Shown here piece after piece: positions 11,441 through 20,471 of a DNA stretch of 64,000 nt. The stretch is from Enterobacteriaceae bacterium 89. Lineage in GTDB: Bacteria; Pseudomonadota; Gammaproteobacteria; Enterobacterales; Enterobacteriaceae. The stretch spans positions 682,001 through 746,000 of the forward strand of contig RQJH01000003.1 in the NCBI GenBank assembly GCA_014156375.1, in the 5' to 3' direction. Position 1 is the first letter of the stretch, and every line of letters begins with the position of its first letter. Under the pieces are notes generated by a model that searched no databases, was not told the DNA's origin, and worked only from the letters and a program-made list of their open reading frames with translations. The translations under genes and the position numbers were made by a program.

Positions 11441-11446
11441 TATAAT
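11441..11446 (+). promoter_or_regulatory. Possible -10 element for ychF
   Basis: A consensus TATAAT lies in the 116-bp gap between pth and ychF, 76 bp before the ychF start. No convincing -35 box was found, so this remains tentative. Confidence 0.4.
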
Positions 11447-11521
11447 AGGCGAAGTTGTTTACTTTTCTGCAATCTGTTCAAGCTAACAGATTGATTACCA
11501 AAGATTAAGGTGATTTACATC

Positions 11522-12613
11522 ATGGGATTTAAATGCGGTATCGTCGGCCTGCCTAACGTCGGCAAATCCACCCTGTTCAACGCGCTCACCAAAGCCGGTA
11601 TTGAAGCGGCAAACTTCCCGTTCTGTACCATTGAGCCGAACACCGGTGTCGTGCCGATGCCCGATCCGCGTCTGGACCAGCTCGCAGAAATCGTTAAACC
11701 ACAGCGTATCCTGCCAACCACCATGGAATTCGTCGACATCGCGGGCCTGGTAAAAGGCGCTTCCAAAGGTGAAGGCCTGGGTAACCAGTTCCTGACCAAC
11801 ATCCGCGAAACCGAAGCGATTGGCCACGTGGTTCGCTGCTTCGAAAACGACAATATCATTCACGTGAACAATAAAGTTGATCCGGCTGAAGATATTGACG
11901 TCATCAATACCGAACTGGCGCTGTCCGATCTCGACACCTGTGAGCGTGCCATTCACCGCGTACAGAAGCGTGCTAAAGGCGGCGACAAAGATGCGAAAGC
12001 AGAACTGGCCGCGCTGGAAAAATGCCTGCCGCAGCTGGAAAACGCCGGCATGCTGCGCGCGCTGGATCTGAGCGAAGAAGATAAAGCGGCGATCAAATAC
12101 CTGAGCTTCCTGACTCTGAAGCCAACCATGTACATCGCCAACGTTAACGAAGACGGTTTTGAAAACAACCCGTACCTCGACGCCGTGCGTGAAATCGCAG
12201 CGAAAGAAGGTTCCGTCGTGGTCGCCGTTTGCGCCGCCGTTGAATCCGACATCGCCGAACTGGACGACGCCGACCGTGACGAATTCATGGCCGAACTGGG
12301 CATCGAAGAGCCAGGTCTGAACCGCGTGATCCGCGCGGGTTACGAGCTGCTGAGCCTGCAAACCTACTTCACCGCTGGCGTGAAAGAAGTACGCGCGTGG
12401 ACCATCCCTGTCGGCGCAACCGCTCCGCAGGCTGCTGGTAAAATCCACACCGATTTCGAAAAAGGCTTCATCCGCGCGCAGACTATCGCGTTCGAAGACT
12501 TCATCACCTACAAAGGTGAACAGGGTGCGAAAGAAGCCGGTAAGATGCGCGCTGAAGGCAAAGACTACATCGTTAAAGATGGCGACGTGATGAACTTCCT
12601 GTTCAACGTCTGA
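11522..12613 (+). CDS. ychF: Ribosome-binding ATPase/GTPase YchF (Obg-like)
   Basis: YchF is an OLA1-type P-loop protein that prefers ATP, binds ribosomes and modulates the oxidative stress response. The 363-residue protein has G1 [10 protein letters not shown]3 region [12 protein letters not shown], a coiled-coil-rich insert near residues 130-190 and a C-terminal TGS domain (about residues 280-363, [14 protein letters not shown] onward). Length and sequence match E. coli YchF. Start ATG 11522 follows AAGGTG at good spacing; the GTG four codons earlier is rejected. Confidence 0.96.
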   Translation: MGFKCGIVGLPNVGKSTLFNALTKAGIEAANFPFCTIEPNTGVVPMPDPRLDQLAEIVKPQRILPTTMEFVDIAGLVKGASKGEGLGNQFLTNIRETEAIGHVVRCFENDNIIHVNNKVDPAEDIDVINTELALSDLDTCERAIHRVQKRAKGGDKDAKAELAALEKCLPQLENAGMLRALDLSEEDKAAIKYLSFLTLKPTMYIANVNEDGFENNPYLDAVREIAAKEGSVVVAVCAAVESDIAELDDADRDEFMAELGIEEPGLNRVIRAGYELLSLQTYFTAGVKEVRAWTIPVGATAPQAAGKIHTDFEKGFIRAQTIAFEDFITYKGEQGAKEAGKMRAEGKDYIVKDGDVMNFLFNV

Positions 12614-12637
12614 TCCCTGCCCTTTCTTCCGAAAGAT

Positions 12638-12666
12638 AAAATCCACGCTACGGCGTGGATTTTTCC
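12638..12666 (+). terminator. Rho-independent terminator after ychF
   Basis: Hairpin AAATCCACGC / GCGTGGATTT with a short loop followed by T-rich sequence, 25 bp after the ychF stop. The same 10-bp arms recur in the terminator at about 33.4 kb. Confidence 0.88.
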
Positions 12667-12753
12667 TTCCAAATGATCTCAACTAATCTCATGGCAGCAC
12701 AGTCCGAAGTGTGCGCATAACTGTTAACGCAGACACTGCCGCAATATCAAAAA

Positions 12754-13326
12754 TCACTTCGGCGCATTTGGCGAATTCCATCCTTTTCCTGGTGTAAATC
12801 CTGGCGTGCCCACAACACCATTCGCTTCAGCCTGGCTTTGCACCTTTGCCGCAGCTGCAGCTTTTGATTTTTCAGCCGCCACATGGTCACGTTTAGTTTT
12901 TTCCCCCTCAAGAACCGTCAAAAAACCTTTTTCTATATTGGTTCTGTAAACGTGCCCTGAATCTCCGTTCGCTAGATCAATACGCGACCTAAGTTTCACT
13001 GATTCGCTCACAACATCTATATAAGATGTCAACTCACCATACGGTAATGTAACGGCTGTATTATTTGTAATATGTACTTCCACCTCATCCACCTTAGGTT
13101 TTAGTTCTTGCACTTTTAAATTATCTTTATATGCATCACGCTGAATAATAGTCTTTAATTGTAATAAAGAACTATTTGTATCTATTGCTGCTTTTGGCTG
13201 TGCAACAGTCGAAAGCCGGTTGTCCAGAAAATAAAACCCCTGCTTCCGATTATTCTTCATTTGCTTTACAGGACAAGCCGTTGCTCTGATTTTGTTCTCT
13301 TCGGGTTTCACTGTCTGTTGATACAT
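12754..13326 (-). CDS. Orphan protein with N-terminal DNR..AQ-K motif (190 aa)
   Basis: Not recognised as a characterised family. The N-terminal 60 residues are basic, with KQGFYFLDNRLSTVAQPK at residues 28-45 and LQLKTIIQRDA soon after. This arrangement (FVDNRPEAVAQRK-type motif followed by VVQR-like words) is familiar from the heads of many secreted or polymorphic-toxin-like proteins and eCIS-linked proteins. The middle (residues 70-150) is mixed beta/alpha; the end is Ala/Lys-rich then Gly/Pro-rich (VVGTPGFTPGKGW). No signal peptide or membrane segment is present. AGAGGG precedes the ATG by 8 bases. It is AT-richer than flanking genes and shares its motif, at the same offset, with the next gene. 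Confidence 0.7.
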   Translation of the reverse strand: MYQQTVKPEENKIRATACPVKQMKNNRKQGFYFLDNRLSTVAQPKAAIDTNSSLLQLKTIIQRDAYKDNLKVQELKPKVDEVEVHITNNTAVTLPYGELTSYIDVVSESVKLRSRIDLANGDSGHVYRTNIEKGFLTVLEGEKTKRDHVAAEKSKAAAAAKVQSQAEANGVVGTPGFTPGKGWNSPNAPK

Positions 13327-13390
13327 ATCTGAATCCCTCTTGACTATTTATTGTATAATCCCGCCTTCAATACACATGTATTTTTTACCA

Positions 13391-14086
13391 TCAAGATGCC
13401 AAGTGGCTTATATCTACCCCGGCCTTCCCGGAAGCATTGACATAATCCTGATTGGTATCAAACTGACAACCGCTTACGGTCCACTGCCCACCTAAAGACT
13501 TCTTATTCGTTGCAACTTTTGCTGTGACATTCCCCTTTGTTCCAATCGCTTCCCATCCATTAACACTAACTGAGGCAATCCGTTCCGCCCATTGAGTATC
13601 ATCCCCATACCCTCCTTCCCACTCATCCTCTGGCGGAACAATATCATCGCAGCTATCTATCGCGGCTCTCCATTCGGACTCTTTTGCCAGGTTATTCGGC
13701 GCTATCCCTGCAACTATGCCGGGAGGGCTACCCGTTTTAATCCTGTCCTCTGTAACGGATATGGCTTCGGCGAGATTATTGGCGACATGTTTGGTTATGA
13801 ATTCTGGATTTAGCGTGTAGGGGGCCTTTTGGTTTTCCTGTGCAGTCCCCTTAGCACCTTTCAAACGCTGAACGACCTGGTGACTCGCTCCCGGGCTGAT
13901 AAAAAGCGTATTGATTGAAGAGTGCTGCACATTGCCAGCCATCATTTTATGTTTTCTTTGCGCAATGACTTCAGCTCTGTTATCTACAAGCTCAAAACCT
14001 TTTTTTTCATTCCGGCGTTTCTGAGCAACAGAATTTAATCTCCTTCTGTTACGCTCCGCTTGAGACATCTCTTTTTTTGCGTACAT
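13391..14086 (-). CDS. Orphan protein with N-terminal DNR..AQRK motif (231 aa)
   Basis: Not recognised as a named family. The N-terminus is highly basic and carries KKGFELVDNRAEVIAQRK at residues 28-45, exactly the offset of the related motif in the neighbouring 190-residue protein, then SHQVVQRLKG near residue 70. The rest (residues 90-231) is a different domain, acidic in the middle (DIVPPEDEWEGGYGDD), with no membrane segment. AAGGG lies 9 bases before the ATG. The pair looks like two proteins with a common leader and unrelated bodies, as expected of effectors or toxins sharing a delivery tag; that role is inference. Confidence 0.7.
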   Translation of the reverse strand: MYAKKEMSQAERNRRRLNSVAQKRRNEKKGFELVDNRAEVIAQRKHKMMAGNVQHSSINTLFISPGASHQVVQRLKGAKGTAQENQKAPYTLNPEFITKHVANNLAEAISVTEDRIKTGSPPGIVAGIAPNNLAKESEWRAAIDSCDDIVPPEDEWEGGYGDDTQWAERIASVSVNGWEAIGTKGNVTAKVATNKKSLGGQWTVSGCQFDTNQDYVNASGKAGVDISHLAS

Positions 14087-14248
14087 ATAGCAGCCCTTTC
14101 AAGTTTATATATCCCTGTTCTGTAGACTACTTTCCACTGCTTGTATGACCAAGAATACATAATATTTTTAATAGCCATTTTATATCATCCGCATCCGAGC
14201 GACAGTCTGCATTGTCAGCATCATCAATTTCATACCCACGACATACGG

Positions 14249-14597
14249 CTAACAGTTAATAGCACACGCCGCACCTTCTTCTGGCGAACTATCGAATTCA
14301 ACCAGACGGCTTTGAAGAAGATGTGACAAATCCAGTGTAGCACGCCATTCGAGTGGACTTTCGATTTTGCAGCAAACTGTTGCTGACAACCGGAGGCTTT
14401 CCATCACCATGGTCGTGTCCGAAGTTGCGGGCAGCATGCTGCCATCTTCCCATTTTGTAAATGCGTAGTCTCACATCGGTTCGGTTGTTCGCTGCAATAA
14501 ACCTTTCACTCCATGTGTATTCATTAGCGCTTTGCAGCCAAACGGCTTGTTTTTTGCGCAGACAAAATGAGATTAAACTAGTCTCAAATAGCAACAC
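14249..14597 (-). pseudogene. Frameshifted remnant of an unknown gene
   Basis: Two minus-strand frames join sensibly. One runs from about 14597 through NEYTWSERFIAANNRTDVRLRIY; at a run of four A residues near 14455 it switches to a frame reading KWEDGSMLPATSD and continuing without stops to 14249 (...SPEEGAACAINC). A one-base change in that A run would restore a single protein of roughly 115 residues. No family is recognised and no good ribosome site is seen. The rest of the 680-bp gap up to the next gene holds nothing else I can support. Confidence 0.4.
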
Positions 14598-14765
14598 CGA
14601 CTTTTTCGCGGCAAAAGCGAAAAAATAAAATCAACCTAACACACTGATTTTAATTGGATTTATCACAAACCAAATCTATACTTCAATAATAGCCAGGCAG
14701 CATATATAAATAGCATGTTAACTAAATTATAATTCTTTAACATCCAGCAGTCAGGAGAGGTTAAA

Positions 14766-15260
14766 ATGCGTTTAATTGCCATGTTACTAAGCGTAGTGGT
14801 CTGCACACAGGTCTGGGCTGGTGAGCTTCCCAAGCCAACCGGGAAAGTCGTTTTAACCATGTCCGGTAAAATAGAAAATACCAATGAAAATGGCAAAGCC
14901 GTTTTCGACATCGCCAGCCTTGAGAAACTGGGGCTGGTCAGCTTCCAGACCGCTTCTCCCTGGTACAATGGCCGCACCACCTTTACGGGCGTTCCTCTGC
15001 AAAAGCTGATGGATTACGTCGGAGCGAAAGGGACAGATGTGAAGGTTATTGCCCTCAATGACTACACCACTTCCGTCCCGCTCAGTGATTTCAAAAAGTA
15101 CAATGTCATCCTTGCGTTAAAAATCAACGGTGAGTACATGCGCGTCCGCGATAAGGGACCGCTGTTCATCGTCTATCCTTATGACAGTCTGCCTGAACTG
15201 AACAACCAGATTTATTACTCAAGATCTGCATGGCAGATCAGCTCAATGGATATTGAGTAA
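14766..15260 (+). CDS. Small periplasmic protein with a molybdopterin-oxidoreductase-type fold
   Basis: A 164-residue secreted protein with a signal peptide (residues 1-18, VWA|GE). The mature part has the pattern of the sulfite-oxidase/YedY molybdopterin domain: ...F-D-I-A-S-L-E-K-L.....F....FTGVPLQKLMDYVGAKG, ALNDYTTSVPLSDF and VRDKGPLFIVYPYD. It is shorter than the full domain and I do not see the cofactor-ligand cysteine, so it is probably a non-catalytic or ligand-binding relative. AGGAGAGG precedes the ATG. The stop is 17 bp from a membrane GGDEF-EAL gene, suggesting a two-gene operon in which this protein is a periplasmic input. Confidence 0.8.
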   Translation: MRLIAMLLSVVVCTQVWAGELPKPTGKVVLTMSGKIENTNENGKAVFDIASLEKLGLVSFQTASPWYNGRTTFTGVPLQKLMDYVGAKGTDVKVIALNDYTTSVPLSDFKKYNVILALKINGEYMRVRDKGPLFIVYPYDSLPELNNQIYYSRSAWQISSMDIE

Positions 15261-15277
15261 GGGTTCAGAAGATCATC

Positions 15278-17227
15278 ATGAACAGAATACTGGCTGGCAT
15301 AATATTTTTACTTTTTATATCTACAGGGTATATCTCTTTCCTTGTGCATGACAGACAGCAGGAGCTGCAGAAGCTGACCCACTACACCGCATCATGGTCC
15401 GCTTCGCAGCTGGTTTCTGAGTATTATCGCTTCGAAGCCTCGCTGGGTCTTTATGCTATCGATCAGACGATGACCCTGGATGACGTGCGCCTGCGTCTGG
15501 ATATTATGCTCAGCCAGAGTGATTTGATGAAGCAAGGTGACCTTGAGCGTTATATAAAAGGCAGTCCGGCGCATCAGGAACTGGCGGCGAATCTGGAACA
15601 GACGCTCGACTATCTGGACGATCATCTTGAAAAAATGAACCGTTCCGAGCTTCAGGCCTATCTGAAAACCATGCATGGCCTTGATGTGCCGCTGGGTCGT
15701 CTGTCATCGGGTGCGTTAGACAAAGATATTAATTCGATTAATAACACCAACCTGAAAATCAGAACGCTTTATTATATTTATTCAGCGATATCGGTACTGC
15801 TGATAATACTGAGTGCGATTTTAGGCGTGCTGATCTTCTATCAGAACCGAAATATCCTCAAAGCCCATCTTCAGGTGCAGAGCCTGGCGGAAGAGCTTCA
15901 GGGCTCCAAAGAACAGCTGCAAATCCAGAATACCAAGCTGGAGTATGACGTCTACCATGACCCGCTCACTAAAATGAGCAACCGGCTGTTTTTCTGGGAT
16001 AACCTGAACAAAACCATCGAGACCGCGAAAAGCAATAGCAACCCCGTGACCGTGATGTTGTTTGACCTCGACCGATTCAAGGAGGTCAATGACACCTATG
16101 GGCATGACGCCGGTGACATGCTATTGCGTCAGATTGCCGATCGTCTGAACGCGCTGAATTTCCCAGCCGATGCGCTTTACCGCCTGGGTGGCGATGAATT
16201 TGCGTTTCTGACCAGCGGCCTGACAGAAACCCGTGCCGTTTCCCGGGCTCAGCAAATATGTGACTCAATCAATCAGCCCTACACCATTTATAACGCGATT
16301 ATTAATATCACCACCTGCGTGGGCGTGGTTAACTCAGACACGGAACGCCGCTCCGACTATCTGTTTAAATTTGCCGATCTGGCGCTTTATGAAGCCAAAA
16401 ATGAAGGCGCGGGTAAGATAAAAGTCTTCCGCCAGTGGATGCTGGATAAACTGCAGGAAAGCAGAACCCTTGAACATGACATGGCTATGGCCTTAGTGAA
16501 TAAGGAATTCGTGGTTTATTATCAGCCGATTGTCGATTCGTTCACCCGTGAAATTTACAGCTATGAAGCGCTTATTCGCTGGATCCATCCGCTGAAAGGG
16601 ATCCTGTCGCCGGATAGCTTTATTCCTGCCGCTGAAAAAACCGGCATGATTAACGAGATGGGCAAATCCGTGCTTGAGATGGCCTGCCGAGAAGCCGCAT
16701 CCTGGGCGGTTCCGGCCAAAATTTCGGTCAACGTCTCCCCTGTCCAACTGAGCAGCAAAACCTTTGCCGGTGTGGTGTTGTCCATTCTGGAACAAACCGG
16801 GCTTCCTGCCAGCCGGCTTGAGCTGGAAGTCACTGAATCCTCACTCTTTGCCGAAAGCTCAACGCCGCTGAATACGCTGAACAAGCTCAGAGCGCTGGGC
16901 GTGCAAATCTCCATTGATGATTTTGGTACCGGATACTCTTCTCTGTCGCGCCTGAGCAGAATTACCTTCGATAAAATCAAAATCGACAAATCCTTTGTCC
17001 ATTCCATTTCGACCAAAGAAGATGCGCTGAATATCATCAGGCTGATGACCGGGATGGCAAAATCCCTGAACATGAAGGCAGTAGCCGAAGGCGTTGAAAC
17101 GCAGGAACAGCTGGAAAGCCTGCAGGCGCTGGGCTGCGATTTAGCGCAAGGCTATCTGTTTGGTAAACCTCAGCCTTATGTCGATGAGACTATCGAAAAT
17201 GGTTTAATCGCCAACGCTCGTCGTTAA
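15278..17227 (+). CDS. Membrane diguanylate cyclase/phosphodiesterase (GGDEF-EAL)
   Basis: A 649-residue c-di-GMP signalling protein. TM1 spans about residues 3-23 and TM2 about 164-187, enclosing a periplasmic sensor region of about 140 residues; a short coiled coil (190-222) leads to the GGDEF domain (about 225-385) with an intact GGDEF at 304-308 and LFDLDRFKEVNDTYGHD. The EAL domain (about 395-640) has the intact EALIRW at 430-435, N-V-S-P-V-Q-L and DDFGTGYSS. Both active sites appear complete, so synthesis or hydrolysis could dominate. It lies 17 bp after the periplasmic Mo-fold protein gene, a probable partner. Confidence 0.93.
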   Translation: MNRILAGIIFLLFISTGYISFLVHDRQQELQKLTHYTASWSASQLVSEYYRFEASLGLYAIDQTMTLDDVRLRLDIMLSQSDLMKQGDLERYIKGSPAHQELAANLEQTLDYLDDHLEKMNRSELQAYLKTMHGLDVPLGRLSSGALDKDINSINNTNLKIRTLYYIYSAISVLLIILSAILGVLIFYQNRNILKAHLQVQSLAEELQGSKEQLQIQNTKLEYDVYHDPLTKMSNRLFFWDNLNKTIETAKSNSNPVTVMLFDLDRFKEVNDTYGHDAGDMLLRQIADRLNALNFPADALYRLGGDEFAFLTSGLTETRAVSRAQQICDSINQPYTIYNAIINITTCVGVVNSDTERRSDYLFKFADLALYEAKNEGAGKIKVFRQWMLDKLQESRTLEHDMAMALVNKEFVVYYQPIVDSFTREIYSYEALIRWIHPLKGILSPDSFIPAAEKTGMINEMGKSVLEMACREAASWAVPAKISVNVSPVQLSSKTFAGVVLSILEQTGLPASRLELEVTESSLFAESSTPLNTLNKLRALGVQISIDDFGTGYSSLSRLSRITFDKIKIDKSFVHSISTKEDALNIIRLMTGMAKSLNMKAVAEGVETQEQLESLQALGCDLAQGYLFGKPQPYVDETIENGLIANARR

Positions 17228-17246
17228 TTGCAGTACTTACCTTTTG

Positions 17247-17331
17247 CCTGATGCGCTTTGCTTATCAGGCCTACAAGTTCACCACATTCTGCTTAACCCG
17301 TAGGCCCGGTAAGTCTGCGCCACCGGGCATT
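17247..17331. repeat. REP/BIME element
   Basis: REP arms GCCTGATGCGCTTTGCTTATCAGGC and GTAGGCCCGGTAAGTC...GCCACCGGGC in opposite orientation, lying between convergent genes. Confidence 0.85.
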
Positions 17332-17380
17332 TTGTTTTTTTTCCAGGATCGGATTATTTAGCGCTGTATTCAAGGCTAAT

Positions 17381-17776
17381 CTATGTTCGCGGCAGAGAGG
17401 TCTCATGCAGATGCCGCCAGATTACATCGCCGTTATGGTTCAATTCAAACACAACCGTTGAAAAACGGAGTGTGGCTTCCTGTCCAGGTAATTGCTGTAA
17501 TTCCTTATAGGTGACAGTGGCGCCCTTTTCATTCTCAACAATCACCTGCATATCTTTAATTTCGATATTCAGCCCCTGACGGGCGCCACGCTGAGTGCTG
17601 AAAAATGCCTTTAATGCAGCAAAATCGAGCAAGGCTCCACCCGGCGTCACCATTGAGAATTCAGGGCTAAAGCGTGACAGTAAATTTTCACAGATATCAG
17701 CCTGCGCATCAGCATCCCCTAACCAGTTGCGGATCAAGACATGGGCATCCAACACTTCTTTAAAATAATGATTCAT
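17381..17776 (-). CDS. SnoaL/NTF2-like protein (131 aa)
   Basis: A small cytoplasmic protein of the SnoaL/DUF4440 cone-fold type: an N-terminal helix (LIRNWLGDADAQADICENLLSRFS), then FSMVTPGGALLDFAALKAFF and alternating strands ending in VVFELNHNGDVIWRHLHET. Proteins of this fold bind small hydrophobic molecules or act as minor enzymes; the ligand here is unknown. Its ATG overlaps the stop of the upstream exporter gene (ATGA), so the two are translated together, suggesting help in handling the exported compound. Confidence 0.8.
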   Translation of the reverse strand: MNHYFKEVLDAHVLIRNWLGDADAQADICENLLSRFSPEFSMVTPGGALLDFAALKAFFSTQRGARQGLNIEIKDMQVIVENEKGATVTYKELQQLPGQEATLRFSTVVFELNHNGDVIWRHLHETSLPRT

Positions 17777-19152
17777 TTCTGCTCCTGATTTATTAGAGAA
17801 ATAACACGCTGATTATTGAGTCGGTAACAGCACAGCACCGGAATAATGGCGCTGCATGCTGCTATTACAAAGCAAAGATGATAAGCCTCCTCTGTGGGCA
17901 GGCCGGTATTGGCAATGAGATTAAACAGAAGATTGAGCAGAGTCACGCCCAGACAGAAGCTAAGCTGGCGGTTGATGTTCCACAGTGCGCTGGCATCCGC
18001 AAGTTCGCGGTCTGCTATCTGGATGAAGGCTGAACTTTGCGCTGTGCTGCTACATAAGCTGCTGCCAAATCCCATCAGCGTGAACGCCATGACACAAATG
18101 GTCAGATCCGCAGTGTGGCCAGTCAGAACCAACAGACCAATACCGAAAGAGTTAACCAGGCAGCCCGTTATGAATAAAGGCCGTGGTCCCCATTTGTTGA
18201 ACTGTTTCCCTGTCACACCGATCGCGGCAAAAGAAGCCAGTGACCAGGGCAGCATCATCGCGCCGACAACGCTGGCACGCAGGCCGAGCTGATTCTGCAG
18301 ATAAAGCGCGCTGAGCATATTCACACCGGTAAATACCCCTGGGACAAACTGATAAATCAGCATAGCAATACGCAGGAGAGGATCCCTGACCGGGTGCAGA
18401 TTGAGCAACGGTCTGCTTTTTTTAAGCGTATGCCATACAAAACCTGCAAGGCAAAATATGCCAGCTGTCAGCATCAGGGCTCCATGAGAAATACGGCCGG
18501 GTTCACCCAGATACGTCAGCCCCACCAGTATCATGGTTAATGCCGCACAGCCGCTAACTAAACCCAACAGATCTAATCGCTCGCGAGACTCCTCCTGAGC
18601 ATCCGTTTTGAGCCAAAGCCCGGCCAGTATCAGGGCGAAAACGGCCAGCGGCAGGCTTGCCAGAAATACCCAACGCCAGCTGAGGCTATCGACCAGAAAT
18701 CCTCCTATTGCCGGTGACAACGCCGGGGCCAGCAGGGCAATCAGCATCACAACGGAAGAGAGCTTTGCGCGTTCATGACTCTGATAGAGCGCATAGGTCA
18801 TTGTCTGGCCGACAGGGATAAGTAATCCGCCACCAACGCCCTGTATCCAGCGCCATGCAATAAGTTGTGAAACGGATGATGACGCCCCAACGCCACAGGT
18901 GCCAACAATGAAAATAAGCAGAGAAAATATGAAAAGACGTTTAGCACCAACGCGCTTTGCCAGCCAGCTACTGAGCGGGATGACAAGGGTCAGGCCCAGG
19001 ATGTAGCCATTACTGATCCATGCCACTTCGCTGACGGTGGCATCAAAACGCCGCGCAATATCAGGATAAGCGACGTTGGCGATAAACATGTTGACCAGAT
19101 CAATAAAAAACCCCAGCAAATACACGGTGGTAACGCGCGCTCGATAATTCAT
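17773..19152 (-). CDS. MFS drug exporter, DHA2 (EmrB/QacA) family
   Basis: A 459-residue multi-spanning transporter. The start ...LLGFFIDLVNMFIANVAYPDIARRFDA, the following WISNGYILGLTLVIPLSSWLAKRVGAKRLF (motif A region) and WRWIQGVGGGLLIPVGQTM are hallmarks of proton-coupled DHA2 exporters with up to 14 helices. The substrate cannot be read from sequence. It is followed by an overlapping SnoaL-like gene and is divergent from a LysR regulator, the standard layout of a regulator-controlled efflux unit. Confidence 0.88.
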   Translation of the reverse strand: MNYRARVTTVYLLGFFIDLVNMFIANVAYPDIARRFDATVSEVAWISNGYILGLTLVIPLSSWLAKRVGAKRLFIFSLLIFIVGTCGVGASSSVSQLIAWRWIQGVGGGLLIPVGQTMTYALYQSHERAKLSSVVMLIALLAPALSPAIGGFLVDSLSWRWVFLASLPLAVFALILAGLWLKTDAQEESRERLDLLGLVSGCAALTMILVGLTYLGEPGRISHGALMLTAGIFCLAGFVWHTLKKSRPLLNLHPVRDPLLRIAMLIYQFVPGVFTGVNMLSALYLQNQLGLRASVVGAMMLPWSLASFAAIGVTGKQFNKWGPRPLFITGCLVNSFGIGLLVLTGHTADLTICVMAFTLMGFGSSLCSSTAQSSAFIQIADRELADASALWNINRQLSFCLGVTLLNLLFNLIANTGLPTEEAYHLCFVIAACSAIIPVLCCYRLNNQRVISLINQEQK

Positions 19153-19277
19153 TCTGTTCTCAAAAAGGACATCACAAGCCGGGGAGTATAGGAGTTGCGG
19201 AAATCAGGATAAACGCTCCCTCGGTTGTTATACTGTCAAAAAAATATTGACAATAAACACACCAAAGAGCACAAAAA

Positions 19278-20183
19278 ATGTTCAGTATGCGACGAGCTGC
19301 CATTTATGTGGCAGTGGTTGAGGCAGGAAGTTTTACAGACGCAGCCCAGACGCTGGGCCTGACTAAAGCGGTCGTCAGCGCTAATGTAAAAGCGCTGGAA
19401 AAAGAGTTGGGCGTCTCATTACTTTCCCGAAGCACCAGGCAGGTTTCAGCGACGGATAGCGGGGAAAGATTTTACCAGCACTGTCTGCGCCTCCTTCAGG
19501 AGGCAGAATCTATTCTGCACGACGTGCGCAGCGAACACACAGGATTAAGCGGTTCACTCAGAATTACGACAACATCGGAATATGGCGCACGCGTCGTGGT
19601 TCCGGCACTGGCGGCCTTCAGTGCCCTGCACCCGCAACTGCGAATCCAACATAGCTCATCATCCCAAAATGACGATCTCATTTCCGGCCGGTTTGATATC
19701 GCGATACGGCTTGGTCAGCTTGCCGATTCAAGTCACCACGCTCGACTTATTGACCAGTTTGATATTTATCCGGTTGCTTCGCCTGACTACCTGAATTCGC
19801 TGGGAGAGCTGCCTGTTACGGAACTGACGCAGCTTGCCAGGGTGAAATGGATTGCTCACAGCCGTTTATCGACGCCATTAAGCTGGCAGGTCATCACGCC
19901 GGAGGGAGAAAATGTGGATTTCAGCGCCCATAACCCCGTCATGATTATGGCTGACAGCGCGTCTTCATTACTGGCTTTTGCTCTGGAAGGCTCTGGCGTC
20001 GCGATTTTACCCAGCTGGCTGGTCAAAGATGAGGTGGCCAGAGGCAATTTGATTCGATTACTTCCGGACCATCATTTTCCCCGACAAGGCATTTACGCGA
20101 TCTACCCGAATACACGCCATGTTCCAGAAAAAGTACGCGCATTTATCGATTTCCTGCAAAGCAGAGTTGAGGGCATGGGTTGA
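19278..20183 (+). CDS. LysR-family transcriptional regulator
   Basis: A 301-residue regulator with an N-terminal winged helix-turn-helix (FVAVVEAGSFTDAAQTLGLTKAVVSANVKALEKELGV, about residues 8-50) and a periplasmic-binding-protein-like effector domain from about residue 90. It belongs to the large CrgA/AaeR-like branch. It is divergent from the DHA2 exporter across 125 bp and most likely controls it. Its stop is followed within about 15 bp by a broken repeat copy, so the downstream flank has been rearranged. Confidence 0.88.
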   Translation: MFSMRRAAIYVAVVEAGSFTDAAQTLGLTKAVVSANVKALEKELGVSLLSRSTRQVSATDSGERFYQHCLRLLQEAESILHDVRSEHTGLSGSLRITTTSEYGARVVVPALAAFSALHPQLRIQHSSSSQNDDLISGRFDIAIRLGQLADSSHHARLIDQFDIYPVASPDYLNSLGELPVTELTQLARVKWIAHSRLSTPLSWQVITPEGENVDFSAHNPVMIMADSASSLLAFALEGSGVAILPSWLVKDEVARGNLIRLLPDHHFPRQGIYAIYPNTRHVPEKVRAFIDFLQSRVEGMG

Positions 20184-20194
20184 GGGGATCCTGC

Positions 20195-20412
20195 CGCCCA
20201 AGTGCTGCGCGCGCGCCCTCCCCGCTGAGTCCGAAAGAACGCTGACGGGTTTGCTTTGTGAGCTGGTTTGGTTTTTTGCTTCGGATTTGAAGGCTCCTCG
20301 TTGGGCTGCTGGGGAAGTGGCGCACTAAGGATTGAGAATGGAATCCCTTCGGCTTTTAAATGATTGAAGGGACTCTTAAGAGAGGTATCTGCTTTGCACC
20401 AGAAGCGGAAGT
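20195..20412 (+). repeat. Truncated copy of the 145-aa gene tail and 3' flank (direct repeat, copy 1)
   Basis: This stretch nearly repeats 26960-27184. It encodes the broken tail ALPAESERTLTGLLCELVWFF...GEVAH of the complete 145-residue protein, then the same 3' flank (ATTGAGAATGGAATCCCTTCGG... and GCTTTG-CCAGAAGCGGAAG). About 50 bp inside the coding part is missing and there is no start, so it is a remnant. It sits between the LysR stop and the minus-strand KAP gene, filling most of that 290-bp gap. Confidence 0.85.
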
Positions 20413-20471
20413 TGAAATGCAAGAGACTCTCAAAGCTGATGGTTCGTTTGCAGAGATACTTACAAAATAAA

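Noticed and set aside
11495-12682. Long minus-strand frame (395 codons) opposite ychF
   Set aside because: It mirrors the codon bias of ychF, has no family resemblance and no ribosome site.
14141-14326. Plus-strand frame of 61 codons
   Set aside because: No ribosome site, no family, and it overlaps the better-supported minus-strand remnant.
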